Source: Curtobacterium sp. 9128 | GTDB lineage: Bacteria; Actinomycetota; Actinomycetes; Actinomycetales; Microbacteriaceae | DNA: 64,000 bases | NCBI RefSeq assembly: GCF_007673775.1 | Contig: NZ_VEAF01000005.1 | Span: 62,001 to 126,000, forward strand | Reading direction: 5' to 3' | Part shown: piece by piece, positions 44,711 to 55,350 of the stretch | How positions within the stretch are numbered: position 1 is the stretch's first letter | Layout of the letters: each line of letters starts with the position of its first letter | Made by a program: the position numbers and the translations under genes | Notes under the pieces: generated by a model | What the model saw: the letters and a program-made list of their open reading frames with translations, nothing else | What the model was told of the DNA's origin: nothing | The model's database searches: none

Positions 44711-47626
44711 TCACTCCCTGCCCGTGAGGCCCCAGGCGTCCTCGTCCGGTTCGTCCTCGACCTGATCGTACCCGCGCGTCATGTCTCCCACCGGGTCGGC
44801 GCCGTACCGGTCGCCGTCGTCGGTGGCGGACGCCGGCCCGCCCTCCGTGGGTCCTGCGCCCTGGCCACCGGTGGCAGCGGGAGCCGCCGGGGGCTCCTCG
44901 CCGCGGAGCTTCGCGAGCACGCTCGGCAGCTGGTCGGCGGTGACGAGCACGTCGCGCGCCTTCGAGCCCTCGGACGGACCGACGATGTCGCGCGACTCCA
45001 TCAGGTCCATCAGACGGCCGGCCTTCGCGAACCCGACGCGGAGCTTGCGCTGCAGCATCGACGTCGACCCGAACTGCGTGGAGACGACCTGCTCGACGGC
45101 GGCCAGCAGGAGCTCGAGGTCGTCACCGATGTCGGCGTCGATCTCCTTGCGCTCGACCACGGCGGCGACGTCCTGCCGGTACTCGGGCTGGGCCTGCCGG
45201 GTGACGTGCTGCACGACCTCGGCGACCTCGCTCTCCTGTACCCAGGCGCCCTGCACGCGGACGGCCTTCGAGGAGCCCATCGGCAGGAACAACCCGTCGC
45301 CCTGCCCGATGAGCTTGTCGGCTCCGGGCTGGTCGAGGATGACGCGGGAGTCGGTCACGCTCGTCACCGCGAAGGCGATGCGCGACGGGACGTTCGCCTT
45401 GATCAGCCCGGTGATGACGTCCACCGAGGGACGCTGGGTCGCGAGCACCAGGTGGATGCCGGCGGCACGGGCCAGCTGCGTGATGCGGACGATCGACTCC
45501 TCGACGTCCCGCGGGGCGACGAGCATCAGGTCGGCGAGCTCGTCCACCACGACGAGCAGGTACGGGTACGGCTTGAGCTTCCGCTCGCTGCCGGCGGGCA
45601 GCACGATCTCGTCGTTCTGCACGGCCTTGTTGAAGTCGTCGACGTGGCGGAAGCCGAACGACGCCAGGTCGTCGTACCGCATGTCCATCTCCTTCACGAC
45701 CCACTGCAGCGCCTCGGCCGCCTTCTTCGGGTTCGTGATGATGGGCGTGATCAGGTGCGGGACACCGGCGTAGATCGACAGCTCGACGCGCTTCGGGTCG
45801 ACGAGGACCATGCGGACCTCGGACGGCTTCGCACGCATCAGCAGCGACGTGATCATCGAGTTGATGAACACCGACTTGCCGGAACCGGTGGACCCGGCGA
45901 CGAGCAGGTGCGGCATCTTCGCGAGGTTCGCGACCACGAACCCGCCCTCGACGTCCTTGCCGACGCCGATCGTCATCGGGTGCTTCGACTTCGTCGCCGC
46001 ACTCGACCGGAGCACGTCGCCGAGGGACACGATCTCGCGGTCGGAGTTCGGGATCTCGACGCCGATCGCGCTCTTGCCCGGGATCGGCGAGAGGATGCGG
46101 ACCTCGTTCGAGGCCACGGCGTACGACAGGTTCTTCGACAGCGCCGTGACGCGTTCGACCTTGACACCCGGCCCGAGCTCGATCTCGTAGCGGGTGACCG
46201 TCGGGCCGCGGGAGAACCCGGTCACCTTCGCGTCGACCTTGAACTCGGTGAGGACGCCGGTGATCGCCGCGACGATGTCGTCGTTGGCCTGGCTGCGCGC
46301 GACGGAGGGCGTCCCGGCACTCAGCGTGGTCGCGGCCGGCAGGCGGTACGGCTTCGACGGGTCGTCCGCGGGCTCCGGCACGAACGCGTCCGCCGCGTCG
46401 TCGACGGGCTCGGCGGCCGCTGCCGGGAGGATCGGCTCGACCACCGCGGGCTCGTCCCGCCCGGCGGGCCCCGTCGCCGCAGGCGCCGGGGCACCGAAGT
46501 CGCGGAGCGCCTGCTCGGCGCGGTCGAGGTCGGCGGCGACGTCCTGCTCGACGGAGTCGTTGAGGTTGACCGAGGCGGGCTCGGCGGGTGTGTGGTCGAC
46601 GAGGCCGGCCGCGGCACCGGCGTTCGGCGACGCCGCCGCACTCGGTGCGGGCGCCGGGGAGACGGGAGCGGTCCCGGCCGCGGGGATGACCGGGCTGTCG
46701 TACGCCGGGTCTTCTTCACGCCCGGACTTGTTGCGCCGCCACCACGGGATGTGCTCGTCGCCGTCGCCGTCGGGCTGGTCCTCGGCGAACCCGAGGTCGT
46801 CGAAGAGCTGCAGCCCCTGCGAGTCGGTCCTGCCCTTGCCGCCACGGCGCACGGGCTTCGTCGGCTCGGCGGCCACGGCGTCGTCGTCGACCGGGGCGGG
46901 CGCCGGGGCACCGAAGAGGTACGCGTACAGCTCGTGCAGCCGACGCCCGAGCTTGTTCGGCGGGGTCTTGGTGATGATGAACAGCGACAGCACGAGCAGC
47001 ACGATCGCGACGGGGACCGCGATCCACGCGGTGGCGACCGCCACGAGCCACCCGATCACGACCCAGCCGATGACCCCGCCGGCCGACGCGAGGGCCGGCA
47101 TGCCGTCGGATGCGCTCGGCTGGCCGCCGAAGACGTGGCAGAGCGAGGCGATGGAGACGAGCAGCAGCCCGAGCCCGATCCCGATCCGGGTGTTGTCGTG
47201 CACGGACGCCGGGTGGCGGAACAACCACCCCGCGAAGACGACCATGATGACGGGCAGCGCGAACGCCAGCCGCCCGAACAGGCCGCCGAACGTGTACGCG
47301 TCGAGCGCGATCGAGACCGCGTTGGTCGGGTTCAGCCACTCCACGACCGCGCCGGCGATGGCGAGGACGAAGAGGAAGAACGGGAACCCGTCGCGGCGCT
47401 GGTCCTTCTCGAGCGTCTCCTTGCCGAGCAGCCGGAACATCGCCCCGACGCCGTGCGCCATGCCCATCCAGGCGCTCACGAGGGGGTTCGGGCCGCCGAA
47501 CTCGACCGCAGGCGCCTGCGGGAGCTTCTTCGTGGTGGCCTGGGTGCGCGACGTTCCGCGCGTCCCACCTCCGCGGGACGACGTGGACGCGCGCGAGCGC
47601 GTGGTCGACTTGGTGCCTCCGGCCAT
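44711..47626 (-). CDS. ftsK: DNA translocase FtsK
   Basis: A 971-residue septal DNA pump for chromosome dimer resolution. Four N-terminal membrane helices ([55 protein letters not shown], and the run ending [10 protein letters not shown]), a variable Ala/Pro linker (about 260-440), then the motor: Walker [18 protein letters not shown] near 575, Walker [15 protein letters not shown] near 690, and the C-terminal gamma winged helix ([24 protein letters not shown]) that reads KOPS-like sites. Confidence 0.97.
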   Translation of the reverse strand: MAGGTKSTTRSRASTSSRGGGTRGTSRTQATTKKLPQAPAVEFGGPNPLVSAWMGMAHGVGAMFRLLGKETLEKDQRRDGFPFFLFVLAIAGAVVEWLNPTNAVSIALDAYTFGGLFGRLAFALPVIMVVFAGWLFRHPASVHDNTRIGIGLGLLLVSIASLCHVFGGQPSASDGMPALASAGGVIGWVVIGWLVAVATAWIAVPVAIVLLVLSLFIITKTPPNKLGRRLHELYAYLFGAPAPAPVDDDAVAAEPTKPVRRGGKGRTDSQGLQLFDDLGFAEDQPDGDGDEHIPWWRRNKSGREEDPAYDSPVIPAAGTAPVSPAPAPSAAASPNAGAAAGLVDHTPAEPASVNLNDSVEQDVAADLDRAEQALRDFGAPAPAATGPAGRDEPAVVEPILPAAAAEPVDDAADAFVPEPADDPSKPYRLPAATTLSAGTPSVARSQANDDIVAAITGVLTEFKVDAKVTGFSRGPTVTRYEIELGPGVKVERVTALSKNLSYAVASNEVRILSPIPGKSAIGVEIPNSDREIVSLGDVLRSSAATKSKHPMTIGVGKDVEGGFVVANLAKMPHLLVAGSTGSGKSVFINSMITSLLMRAKPSEVRMVLVDPKRVELSIYAGVPHLITPIITNPKKAAEALQWVVKEMDMRYDDLASFGFRHVDDFNKAVQNDEIVLPAGSERKLKPYPYLLVVVDELADLMLVAPRDVEESIVRITQLARAAGIHLVLATQRPSVDVITGLIKANVPSRIAFAVTSVTDSRVILDQPGADKLIGQGDGLFLPMGSSKAVRVQGAWVQESEVAEVVQHVTRQAQPEYRQDVAAVVERKEIDADIGDDLELLLAAVEQVVSTQFGSTSMLQRKLRVGFAKAGRLMDLMESRDIVGPSEGSKARDVLVTADQLPSVLAKLRGEEPPAAPAATGGQGAGPTEGGPASATDDGDRYGADPVGDMTRGYDQVEDEPDEDAWGLTGRE

Positions 47627-47686
47627 GGGCAGAACCCTAGCCCGCTCCCCGGACAACCAGGCGGAGGCGCGCTCGCGGCCCTGGAC

Positions 47687-47739
47687 GGCCAGGAGGCTCG
47701 GTGCGGGTCCGTCACGGACCTGCACCGAGCCTCCTGGCC
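47687..47739 (-). terminator. 26-bp hairpin after rnj
   Basis: 47687-47712 pairs with 47714-47739 (one G-T pair, single-base spacer); the outer arm reads GGCCAGGAGGCTCGGTGC. Lies 15 bases past the rnj stop and before ftsK on the minus strand. It carries the recurring GGAGGCTCG motif in inverted pairs. Confidence 0.75.
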
Positions 47740-47753
47740 GGCTCTGGTGGCGG

Positions 47754-49430
47754 CTAGGCCTCGATGATCACCGGGACGATCATCGGGCGACGACGGTGCT
47801 TCGTGTTGACCCAGCGGCCGACCGTGCGGCGGACCACCTGGCTGAACGCGTGCTGGTCGCGGGTGCCGTTGCCGGCCGCGTCGGCGAGCGCCCGCGCGAT
47901 CTGCGGGCGGACGTCGTCGAACACCGAGTCGTCCTCGGCGAAGCCGCGGGACTGGATCTCCGGGCCGATCACGCACTGACCCGTCGCGAAGTCGACCGCG
48001 CAGAAGACGGAGATGAAGCCCTCTTCGGCGAGCACGCGGCGGTCCTTGAGGTCGGCGTCGGTGATCTCGCCCACCGTCGACCCGTCGACGTAGACGTAGC
48101 CGATGTCGAGCTGCCCGACGACGGAGGCGAGGCCGTCCTTGAGGTCGACGACGATGCCGTCCTGACCGAGGATGACGTTCCGCGGCGGGACACCCGTCTG
48201 GATCGCGAGGTCGGCGTTCGCGTAGAGGTGCCGGTGCTCGCCGTGCACGGGGAGCACGTTGCGCGGGCGCAGGATGTTGTAGCAGTAGAGGAGCTCGCCG
48301 GCGGAGGCGTGCCCGGAGACGTGCACCTTCGCGTTGCCCTTGTGCACGACTTTGGCGCCGAGCTTCGTCAGGCCGTCGATGACGCGGTAGACCGCGTTCT
48401 CGTTGCCCGGGATGAGCGAGGACGCGAGGATGACGGTGTCGCCCTCGCCGATCTCGATCTGGTGCTCGAGGTTCGCCATGCGTGCCAGGACGGCCATCGG
48501 CTCGCCCTGGGACCCCGTCGACATGTAGACGATCTGGTCGTCCGGGACGTTCTTGGCCTTCTTCGTGTCGATTAGCACGTTCTCCGGCACCCGCAGGTAC
48601 CCGAGCTCGGCGGCGATCGTCATGTTCCGGATCATCGACCGGCCCATGAACGCCACCTTGCGGTCGGCGGCGGCCGCGGCGTCGAGGACCTGCTGCACGC
48701 GGTGCACGTGCGAGGAGAAGCTCGCGACGACGACCTTCTTGCGCGCCCGCATGATGATGTTCTCCAGGACCGGGCCGATGTCGCGCTCCGGGGCGGTGAA
48801 CCCGGGGACGTCGGCGTTGGTGGAGTCCGGCAGGAACAGGTCCACGCCGGCCTCGCCGAGTCGCGCGAAGGCGCGGAGGTCGGTGATGCGGTCGTCGAGC
48901 GGCAGCTGGTCCATCTTGAAGTCGCCCGTGTGCAGCACGCGGCCGGCCGGGGTCGTGATCGCCACGGCGAGGGCGTCCGGGATGGAGTGGTTCACGGCGA
49001 CGAACTCGAGGTGGAACGGACCCATCTGCTCGGTCTGGTCCTCGGCCACGACGAGCGTGTACGGCTTGATCCGGTGTTCCTTGAGCTTGGCCTCGACGAG
49101 CGCCAGCGTCAGCGTGGAGCCGATGAGCGGGATGTCCGCGCGGAGCTTCAGCAGGTACGGCACGGCACCGATGTGGTCCTCGTGGCCGTGGGTGAGCACC
49201 ACGCCGAGCACGTCGTCGAGCCGGTGCCGGATCGGCGCGAAGTCGGGCAGGATCAGGTCCACGCCCGGCTGGTGCTCCTCGGGGAAGAGCACGCCGGCGT
49301 CGACGATGAGGAGCTTGCCCTCGTACTCGTAGACGGTCATGTTGCGACCGATCTCGCCGAGGCCGCCGATCGGCGTGACGCGGAGGGTGCCCGGCTCGAG
49401 GGGCTGGGGTTCGGAGACTTGCGTGGGCAT
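47754..49430 (-). CDS. rnj: Ribonuclease J
   Basis: A 558-residue metallo-beta-lactamase/beta-CASP nuclease with 5'-3' exo- and endonuclease activity in RNA decay. N-terminal [20 protein letters not shown], metal site [16 protein letters not shown] near 80, [10 protein letters not shown] and [11 protein letters not shown], beta-[18 protein letters not shown] and [11 protein letters not shown]. Follows dapA on the same strand, a conserved actinobacterial pairing. Confidence 0.97.
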   Translation of the reverse strand: MPTQVSEPQPLEPGTLRVTPIGGLGEIGRNMTVYEYEGKLLIVDAGVLFPEEHQPGVDLILPDFAPIRHRLDDVLGVVLTHGHEDHIGAVPYLLKLRADIPLIGSTLTLALVEAKLKEHRIKPYTLVVAEDQTEQMGPFHLEFVAVNHSIPDALAVAITTPAGRVLHTGDFKMDQLPLDDRITDLRAFARLGEAGVDLFLPDSTNADVPGFTAPERDIGPVLENIIMRARKKVVVASFSSHVHRVQQVLDAAAAADRKVAFMGRSMIRNMTIAAELGYLRVPENVLIDTKKAKNVPDDQIVYMSTGSQGEPMAVLARMANLEHQIEIGEGDTVILASSLIPGNENAVYRVIDGLTKLGAKVVHKGNAKVHVSGHASAGELLYCYNILRPRNVLPVHGEHRHLYANADLAIQTGVPPRNVILGQDGIVVDLKDGLASVVGQLDIGYVYVDGSTVGEITDADLKDRRVLAEEGFISVFCAVDFATGQCVIGPEIQSRGFAEDDSVFDDVRPQIARALADAAGNGTRDQHAFSQVVRRTVGRWVNTKHRRRPMIVPVIIEA

Positions 49431-49476
49431 TCGGTCCTGACTGCTTCGGCGGCGCGCACCTGCGCGCCGCGGTCGA

Positions 49477-50454
49477 TCAACGGGTGGTGCCTGGCACCTT
49501 CGGAAGCGCACCGCCGGCCGCGGCGTTGCGGTCCGGTCGGAAGTTGGAGAAGTCGGCGCCGGGGATCCCGTGCACCGCTTCGAGGGAGGTCTCGATGGCG
49601 TAGGCCTCGGAGTCCTCCGGGCCGACGAGCGGCAGGCGCACGCGCGGGCTGCCGATGCGCCCGAGCCCGTGCAGGATGTACTTCGCTGCGACGGTGCCGG
49701 GGACGTGCGTCATCACCGCGCGGACGAGCGGCTCGACGCGCTTGTGCTCCGCGGTCGCCGTCGCGAGGTCGCCCGCGTTCACGGCGTCCACGATGGTGCG
49801 GTACGGCGTGCTCGTGATGTTGGCGGTGACGCCGATCAGTCCCGTCGCACCGATGGACAGGTGCGGGAGGACGTTCGTGTCGTCCCCGGAGAAGTACATG
49901 AGGTCGGTGTTGTTGAGCACCCGGGACACCTCGGCGAAGTCGCCCTTGGCGTCCTTCACGGCGAGGATGTTCGGGTGCTTCGAGGCACGCACGATGGTCT
50001 CGTACGTGATCGGGATGCCGGTGCGCCCGGGGATGTCGTAGAGGATGACCGGCAGGTCGGTGGCGTCCGCGATCATCCGGAAGTGGGTGAGCACGCCGGC
50101 CTGCGTGGGCTTGTTGTAGTAGGGCGTGACGATCATCACGCCGTCCGCGCCGGCCCGCTCGCTCTGCTTGTACAGGTGGATCGCGTGCGCGGTCTCGTTC
50201 GAGCCGCCGCCCGTGATGATCTTCGCGCGGCCGGCGGCGACGGACTTGCCGACCTCGACCAGTCGGAGCTTCTCGGGGTCGGTGAGCGTCGACGTCTCAC
50301 CCGTCGTGCCGGTGACGACGATGCCGTCGGCGCCGGCGGTGATGCAGTCGTCGATGTGCTGCTCGACACCCGGCCAGTCGACCTCACCGTCGGCGGTGAA
50401 GGGGGTCACGAGGGCGACGAGGACCTGGCCGAAGGGATTCTCACGCGGGGACAC
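49477..50454 (-). CDS. dapA: 4-hydroxy-tetrahydrodipicolinate synthase
   Basis: A 325-residue aldolase condensing pyruvate with aspartate semialdehyde. VLVALVTPFTADGEVDW at the N-terminus, TGTTGETSTLTDPEK near 46, VTPYYNKPTQAG, PVILYDIPGRTGI (Tyr of the triad) and the Schiff-base Lys in LAVKDAKGD. GTG at 50454 or 50460; ribosome site weak. Supplies the DAP pathway together with dapB and dapF in this window. Confidence 0.96.
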   Translation of the reverse strand: MSPRENPFGQVLVALVTPFTADGEVDWPGVEQHIDDCITAGADGIVVTGTTGETSTLTDPEKLRLVEVGKSVAAGRAKIITGGGSNETAHAIHLYKQSERAGADGVMIVTPYYNKPTQAGVLTHFRMIADATDLPVILYDIPGRTGIPITYETIVRASKHPNILAVKDAKGDFAEVSRVLNNTDLMYFSGDDTNVLPHLSIGATGLIGVTANITSTPYRTIVDAVNAGDLATATAEHKRVEPLVRAVMTHVPGTVAAKYILHGLGRIGSPRVRLPLVGPEDSEAYAIETSLEAVHGIPGADFSNFRPDRNAAAGGALPKVPGTTR

Positions 50455-50531
50455 GGCCACCAGCGTACCGGGGATGCGCGCCGGTTCCGCCGTCCGCGCG
50501 GACGGTGGCCTGCCGGGAGGCCCAGTGCGGC

Positions 50532-51050
50532 TCAGGCGCGCCGGCGCCACTCGACGAAGCGGTAGCGGATCCCGTCGGCGCGGGACGCCTGCCACGGCCC
50601 CTCGTCGACGAGCTCCCAGGCGCCGTCGAGGTCCGGCGCGACGGTGTCCCCGGCGACGTCGCTGTCGATCACGGTCTCGGCCACCCGGTCCGCGAACGGC
50701 AGGGCGGCGGCGTAGACCTGGCCACCGCCGATGACCCACACCGGCTCGTCGGTGTCGAGCGCCGTCGCGAGGTCGTGCACGACGACGGCACCGTCGGCGG
50801 ACCAGTCGGGGTCGCGCGTGAGCACGACGTTCCGGCGCCCCGGCAGCGGTCGGAACCGCGCCGGCAGCGACTCCCACGTGCGCCGTCCCATCACCACGGT
50901 GCCCTCGCCGGTGACCTGCCGGAAGTGGGCGAGGTCCTCGGGGACGTGCCAGGGCATCCCGCCGTCGGCGCCGATCACGCCGGACGTCGAGCGCGCCCAG
51001 ACCATGCCGACACCGCGGCCCAGCGGGACCCAGGCGGCGCCGTCCGGCAT
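50532..51050 (-). CDS. folA: Dihydrofolate reductase
   Basis: 172 residues, NADPH-dependent reduction of dihydrofolate made by ThyA. Active-site segment GVIGADGGMPWHVPEDLAHFR, VVMGRRTWESLP, RNVVLTRDPDW, VWVIGGGQVYAAAL. The ATG shares a base with the thyA stop (TGATG), so the two are coupled and expressed together as the reaction requires. Confidence 0.96.
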   Translation of the reverse strand: MPDGAAWVPLGRGVGMVWARSTSGVIGADGGMPWHVPEDLAHFRQVTGEGTVVMGRRTWESLPARFRPLPGRRNVVLTRDPDWSADGAVVVHDLATALDTDEPVWVIGGGQVYAAALPFADRVAETVIDSDVAGDTVAPDLDGAWELVDEGPWQASRADGIRYRFVEWRRRA

Positions 51051-51865
51051 CAGACCGCGACCGTGCCGGAGATCGCCGGGTGGTGCTGGTAGCCGACGAC
51101 CGTGAAGTCCTCGTACCGGTAGTCGTCGATGGAGTCGCGCGGCGCGAGCTCGATCGTCGGCAGCGGGTACGCCGACCGCGAGAGCTGTTCGCGCACCTGG
51201 TCGACGTGGTTGTCGTAGATGTGGCAGTCCCCGCCGGTCCAGACGAAGTCGCCGACCTCGAGCCCGGTCTGCGCCGCGACCATGTGCGTCAGCAGTGCGT
51301 ACGAGGCGATGTTGAAGGGCACCCCGAGGAACATGTCGGCGCTCCGCTGGTACAGCTGGCACGACAGCTTGCCGTCGTTCACGTGGAACTGGAAGAAGGC
51401 GTGGCAGGGGGCGAGCGCCATGTCCGGGATGTCCGCGACGTTCCAGGCCGACACGATGAGCCGACGGGAGTCCGGGTTCGTCCGGATCTGCTCGATCACC
51501 TGGGCGATCTGGTCGACGTGCTCCCCCGACGGCGTCGGCCACGAGCGCCACTGCACGCCGTAGACCGGGCCGAGGTCGCCGGACTCGTCGGCCCACTCGT
51601 TCCAGATCCGGACGCCGTGCTCCTGCAGCCAGGTGGCGTTGCCGTCACCGCGGAGGAACCAGAGGAGTTCGTACGCGATCGACTTGAAGTGCACCCGCTT
51701 GGTCGTGATGAGCGGGAACCCCTGCGACAGGTCGAACCGGAGCTGCGCGCCGAACAGGCTGCGCGTACCGGTCCCGGTGCGGTCCCCCTTGGGGGCACCC
51801 TCGTCGAGGACGCGGCGGAGCAGGTCTTCGTACGGGGTGGCAACGGTGGTGGCGGTGTCGGTCAC
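51050..51865 (-). CDS. thyA: Thymidylate synthase
   Basis: 271 residues; methylates dUMP using methylene-tetrahydrofolate. [20 protein letters not shown] near the N-terminus, [24 protein letters not shown], catalytic Cys in [14 protein letters not shown] near 153, [20 protein letters not shown], and [14 protein letters not shown] start at 51865. First gene of a thyA-folA operon. Confidence 0.98.
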   Translation of the reverse strand: MTDTATTVATPYEDLLRRVLDEGAPKGDRTGTGTRSLFGAQLRFDLSQGFPLITTKRVHFKSIAYELLWFLRGDGNATWLQEHGVRIWNEWADESGDLGPVYGVQWRSWPTPSGEHVDQIAQVIEQIRTNPDSRRLIVSAWNVADIPDMALAPCHAFFQFHVNDGKLSCQLYQRSADMFLGVPFNIASYALLTHMVAAQTGLEVGDFVWTGGDCHIYDNHVDQVREQLSRSAYPLPTIELAPRDSIDDYRYEDFTVVGYQHHPAISGTVAV

Positions 51866-51958
51866 GACGACGAGCCTAGACGCCTCCACCGACGTCGGCG
51901 ACCCGACCGACGGGGCGGTACCGGGCCTGGCGTCGGCCTGCTGAGTAGCGTTGGCAGC

Positions 51959-52870
51959 ATGACGGAACAACCGCTCTCGATCCTCATCGCCGGTGCGTCC
52001 GGCTTCATCGGAACGCCGCTCGTGCGCGCACTCCGTGACGCCGGACACCACGTCTCCACCCTGGTGCGGCGGGAGCCGCACACACCGACCGAGTTCCGCT
52101 GGGCACCGGGGAGCCGACCGCTCGACCCGGCCGTCCTGGACGGCGCGGACGTGGTCGTCAACCTGGCGGGCGCGAACATCGGCAAGCTGCCCTGGACGGA
52201 CGGCTACCGGCAGGAGATCCGTCGTTCCCGGATCGACGCGACGGACACCCTGGTCGAGGCGATGCGGCATGCGAGCACCCCGCCGCGGCTGTTCCTGTCC
52301 GGGTCGGCGTCCGGCGTCTACGGGGACCGCCCGTCCGACGTGCTCGAGGACGACGCGGCACCCGGCACCGGGTTCCTCGCCGAGGTCTGCACCGCGTGGG
52401 AGGCCGCCGCGAACCGGGCCCCCGACGGCGTGCGCGTCGTCACGCTCCGCACGGGCATCGTCGTCGGCAAGGGCGGCGGCGCGCTCGCACCCCTCGTGCC
52501 GCTGACGAAGGCCGGACTCGGCGGCCGGCTCGGCACGGGCGGTCAGTTCTGGCCGTGGATCGCGCTCGAGGACGAGGTCGGCGCGATCGTGCACCTCGCG
52601 ACGGCCGATGGTGCCGCAGCGGTGTCCGGCCCGGTCAACCTCGCCGGTCCGGAACCCGCCGTGGCCGAGCGGATCACCCGGCGCGTCGCCGAGGACCTGC
52701 ACCGGCCGTACCTGTTCCGGATCCCGGCGTTCGCCCTGAAGGCCCTGCTCCGGGACGCCGCGGACGAGATGCTCCTGTCGAGCCAGCAGATGGTGCCGAC
52801 GAAGCTCCTCGAGTCCGGGTACGCCTTCCGGGCAACGCGCGCCGAGGCGGCGGTCGACGCGGCGTTCTGA
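51959..52870 (+). CDS. TIGR01777-type SDR epimerase
   Basis: A 303-residue extended short-chain dehydrogenase/epimerase. Rossmann site [45 protein letters not shown] with the usual YxxxK replaced as in this subfamily, and C-terminal DUF1731 ([33 protein letters not shown]). Homologs are linked to cell division or sugar-nucleotide changes without firm biochemistry. Divergent from thyA, 93 bases apart. Confidence 0.9.
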   Translation: MTEQPLSILIAGASGFIGTPLVRALRDAGHHVSTLVRREPHTPTEFRWAPGSRPLDPAVLDGADVVVNLAGANIGKLPWTDGYRQEIRRSRIDATDTLVEAMRHASTPPRLFLSGSASGVYGDRPSDVLEDDAAPGTGFLAEVCTAWEAAANRAPDGVRVVTLRTGIVVGKGGGALAPLVPLTKAGLGGRLGTGGQFWPWIALEDEVGAIVHLATADGAAAVSGPVNLAGPEPAVAERITRRVAEDLHRPYLFRIPAFALKALLRDAADEMLLSSQQMVPTKLLESGYAFRATRAEAAVDAAF

Positions 52871-52929
52871 CGGGCGCGCGAGCGCCGTCCGGACCGGGCG
52901 CGCGCGAGCGCTGTCCCGACCGGGCGCGC

Positions 52930-53373
52930 CTACCGAGCGTGCGCGAGCGCCGTCCGCATCGCCGCCCGCGCCCGCTTCCGGTCCCCCGCCGCGTCGTACA
53001 CGACGCCGAGCCGGAACCAGGCGCGCCAGTCGTCCGGTGCGGCCTCGACCGCGGCCCGGTACTCCGGGAAGAGCGCGTCCGCCGCCGCGCGGGTGGGGCG
53101 TCCTGACGGCCGGACCTCGACGACGTCGTCCGGCGTGCCGCCCTCCCGCTCGAGCCGGGCGCCGAGGCGGGTGATGCGCAGCCCGAACCGCACCTCGAGC
53201 ACGAGCAGCAGCGCCCCGATCACGGCGACGACGATCAGGGCGACGCCGATCGCGATGCCGATGCCGAGCCCCGTCGCGATGAACGCCACCGCGCGCACGC
53301 CGATCAGCACGATGTAGACCACGAGCAGCACGGCCATCAGCGCCGCACCCCAGAACGGCGAGCGGATCCCCAC
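52930..53373 (-). CDS. Membrane protein with TPR-like tail
   Basis: 147 residues, GTG start one base after the dapB stop. Two hydrophobic segments ([36 protein letters not shown]) are followed by a helical pair resembling one TPR unit ([37 protein letters not shown]). Function unknown. Its location straight after dapB suggests co-transcription. Confidence 0.75.
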   Translation of the reverse strand: MGIRSPFWGAALMAVLLVVYIVLIGVRAVAFIATGLGIGIAIGVALIVVAVIGALLLVLEVRFGLRITRLGARLEREGGTPDDVVEVRPSGRPTRAAADALFPEYRAAVEAAPDDWRAWFRLGVVYDAAGDRKRARAAMRTALAHAR

Positions 53374-53374
53374 G

Positions 53375-54121
53375 TCAGCCGATCCCGAGCACGGTGCCGA
53401 GTCCGACCGACAGCCCGCGCAGGCTCCCGACCGCGGCGAGCGCGGCTCGGATCCCCGGTGCGTAGGCGACGTCGTCGTTCGTGTCGTGCCGGATGGTCAG
53501 GGTCTCCCCCGGCCCGCTCAGCACGACGTCCTGCACGGCCGTCACGCCGGGGAGCCGCAGTGAGTGGATCGGCACGCTCGCGACCTGCTGGCCCCGGGCG
53601 CGCTGGTCCACGTGCGGGGCGTCGACGGGGCCGACCTCGCGCCGGGCCTCGGCGATCAGTTCGGCGGTGCGGACGGCGGTGCCGGACGGGGAGTCGATCT
53701 TGCCGGCGTGGTGCGTCTCGACGATCTCGACCGCGGGGAACCACGGCGCGGCGATCGTGGCGAGGTGGGTGCCGAGCACGGAGCCGATCGAGAAGTTCGG
53801 CACGACGAGGGCACCCTGATCCGGGCGGTCCTCGAGCGAGGAACGGAGCGTCGCCAGGCGCGCCGCGGACCAGCCGGACGTGCCGACCAGCACGTTCGCG
53901 CCGCTCTCGAGGGCGTTCTGCACGATCGCGGGGCTGAGCGCCGGCACCGTCACGTCGACGACGACCGCTGCGCCGCCGAACACACTCGGCCCGGCCTCGT
54001 GCGCGCCGTCCCGCGAGGACAGGCGCGCGACGAGCTCGAACTCCGGGAGTTCCTCGACGACGGAGGCCACGAGGCCCCCGAGACGACCGGTGGCGCCGAC
54101 GACGGCGACGGGAGTGACCAT
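53375..54121 (-). CDS. dapB: 4-hydroxy-tetrahydrodipicolinate reductase
   Basis: About 248 residues from the ATG at 54121, which has GGATGGGG upstream (54130 is the alternative). NAD(P)H site VAVVGATGRLGGLVASV, VVVDVTVPA, GTSGW, catalytic THHAGKIDSPSGTAVRTAELI near 145, and a C-terminal IRHDTNDDVAYAPGIRAAL. Makes tetrahydrodipicolinate from the DapA product. Confidence 0.95.
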   Translation of the reverse strand: MVTPVAVVGATGRLGGLVASVVEELPEFELVARLSSRDGAHEAGPSVFGGAAVVVDVTVPALSPAIVQNALESGANVLVGTSGWSAARLATLRSSLEDRPDQGALVVPNFSIGSVLGTHLATIAAPWFPAVEIVETHHAGKIDSPSGTAVRTAELIAEARREVGPVDAPHVDQRARGQQVASVPIHSLRLPGVTAVQDVVLSGPGETLTIRHDTNDDVAYAPGIRAALAAVGSLRGLSVGLGTVLGIG

Positions 54122-54144
54122 GATCCCCATCCTAGGATCGAGCC

Positions 54145-54663
54145 ATGACCACCGAGCGCACCCCGGTCACCGTCCGCGTCGTCCCCGCCGACCTGCCTGA
54201 GGTCGACGTGCTGCTCGACGCCTACCTCGACGAACGCGCGGCGACGTTCCCGAGTGCGCAGGGCACGTACACGCGGAAGCGGACCCCTGCGGCGGAGTTC
54301 ACCCCGCCGAACGGCGTGTTCGCGGTCGCCTACGACGCCGCCGGCACGCCGCTCGGGTGCGGCGGGCTCCGGCGGATCGACGACGACGGCGACGACGTCC
54401 GCTTCGAGGTGAAGCACGTCTTCGTGACGCCGGACGGTCGTGGCCGCGGGGTCGCGACGGCGGTGATGGACGAGCTCGAGCGCCGTGGTGCCGAACTCGG
54501 CGCGACGGCGATCGTCCTCGACACGAACGACTCCCTCGTCGCCGCGGGGGCGATGTACCGGGGCCGCGGGTACGAGCGCGTCGATCCGTTCAACGACAAC
54601 CCCAACGCGACCGCCTGGTACCGCCGGCCGGTCGCGCCGGCCGCGCCGGACGCGCGCCACTGA
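54145..54663 (+). CDS. GNAT family N-acetyltransferase
   Basis: 172 residues. Acetyl-CoA site VKHVFVTPDGRGRGVATAVMDELERRG near 90-118, then IVLDTNDSLVAAGAMYRGRGYERV, typical GNAT. The substrate is unknown. Divergent from dapB with 23 bases between. Followed by an inverted copy of the dispersed GGACGGGAGGCTCG motif at about 54690. Confidence 0.88.
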   Translation: MTTERTPVTVRVVPADLPEVDVLLDAYLDERAATFPSAQGTYTRKRTPAAEFTPPNGVFAVAYDAAGTPLGCGGLRRIDDDGDDVRFEVKHVFVTPDGRGRGVATAVMDELERRGAELGATAIVLDTNDSLVAAGAMYRGRGYERVDPFNDNPNATAWYRRPVAPAAPDARH

Positions 54664-54738
54664 CGGAGGGGGCGGTGCAGGAGCGCCGCCACGAGCCTCC
54701 CGTCCGTCCTGGACGACCCGCGGCACCGCCGCCGACGC

Positions 54739-55350
54739 TCAGAGCGGTTGGTCGACCGGCAGGCCCGTCCGGAGCTCCACCGGCAGGTGCGCCGTGTCGT
54801 TCAGGGTGACGAGCTCGGCCGGCTTCGCCGACCGGATCCGCACGATCGTCAGCGCCGTGTGCGCGACGTTCGTGCCCATCCACCGCCACTCCGGGGCGTG
54901 GAAGACCTCGCGGACGAACCAGCCGATCACCGCGTTGTGCGTGATCAGGAGGTCGTGGCGGTCCTGGCCGGCGGGGGTGAACCACTCGGCGACCGCATCG
55001 CCCATCTGCGCCTGGCCGGCGACGATCTCCTCCTCGGTGATGCCGCCGTAGAAGGTCTTGTAGGCCGTCGGCATGTCCGGGGTCGGACCGGACGGGATGC
55101 AGTCGAACAGCAGCGTCGAGGGCTCCGGCTGGATGGCGGGCAGGCGCTGGGCGAGGAACGACGCCGTCTCGCTCGGGGCCTCGAGCGGCGAGTGGTAGAC
55201 GCCGTCGAAGGGGACGCCGCCGAGCCGGTCCGCGACGAGCATCGACTGCCGCTTGCCCCGCTCGGACAGCTTGCCGTCACGGAGCCCGTGCTCCGCGTCC
55301 TGGTGTTCGCCGTGGCGCACGAGGTAGAGGTAGTGGGACATCTCCCTCAT
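54739..55350 (-). CDS. Histidine phosphatase family protein
   Basis: 203 residues. The N-terminal LYLVRHGEHQDAEHG is the RHG phospho-His motif; SERGKRQSMLVADRL, VYHSPLEAPSETA and LLITHNAVIGWFVREVF supply the remaining active-site Arg/His. Substrate unknown. The start at 55350 overlaps the M16 peptidase stop (ATGA), so the pair is coupled. Confidence 0.9.
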   Translation of the reverse strand: MREMSHYLYLVRHGEHQDAEHGLRDGKLSERGKRQSMLVADRLGGVPFDGVYHSPLEAPSETASFLAQRLPAIQPEPSTLLFDCIPSGPTPDMPTAYKTFYGGITEEEIVAGQAQMGDAVAEWFTPAGQDRHDLLITHNAVIGWFVREVFHAPEWRWMGTNVAHTALTIVRIRSAKPAELVTLNDTAHLPVELRTGLPVDQPL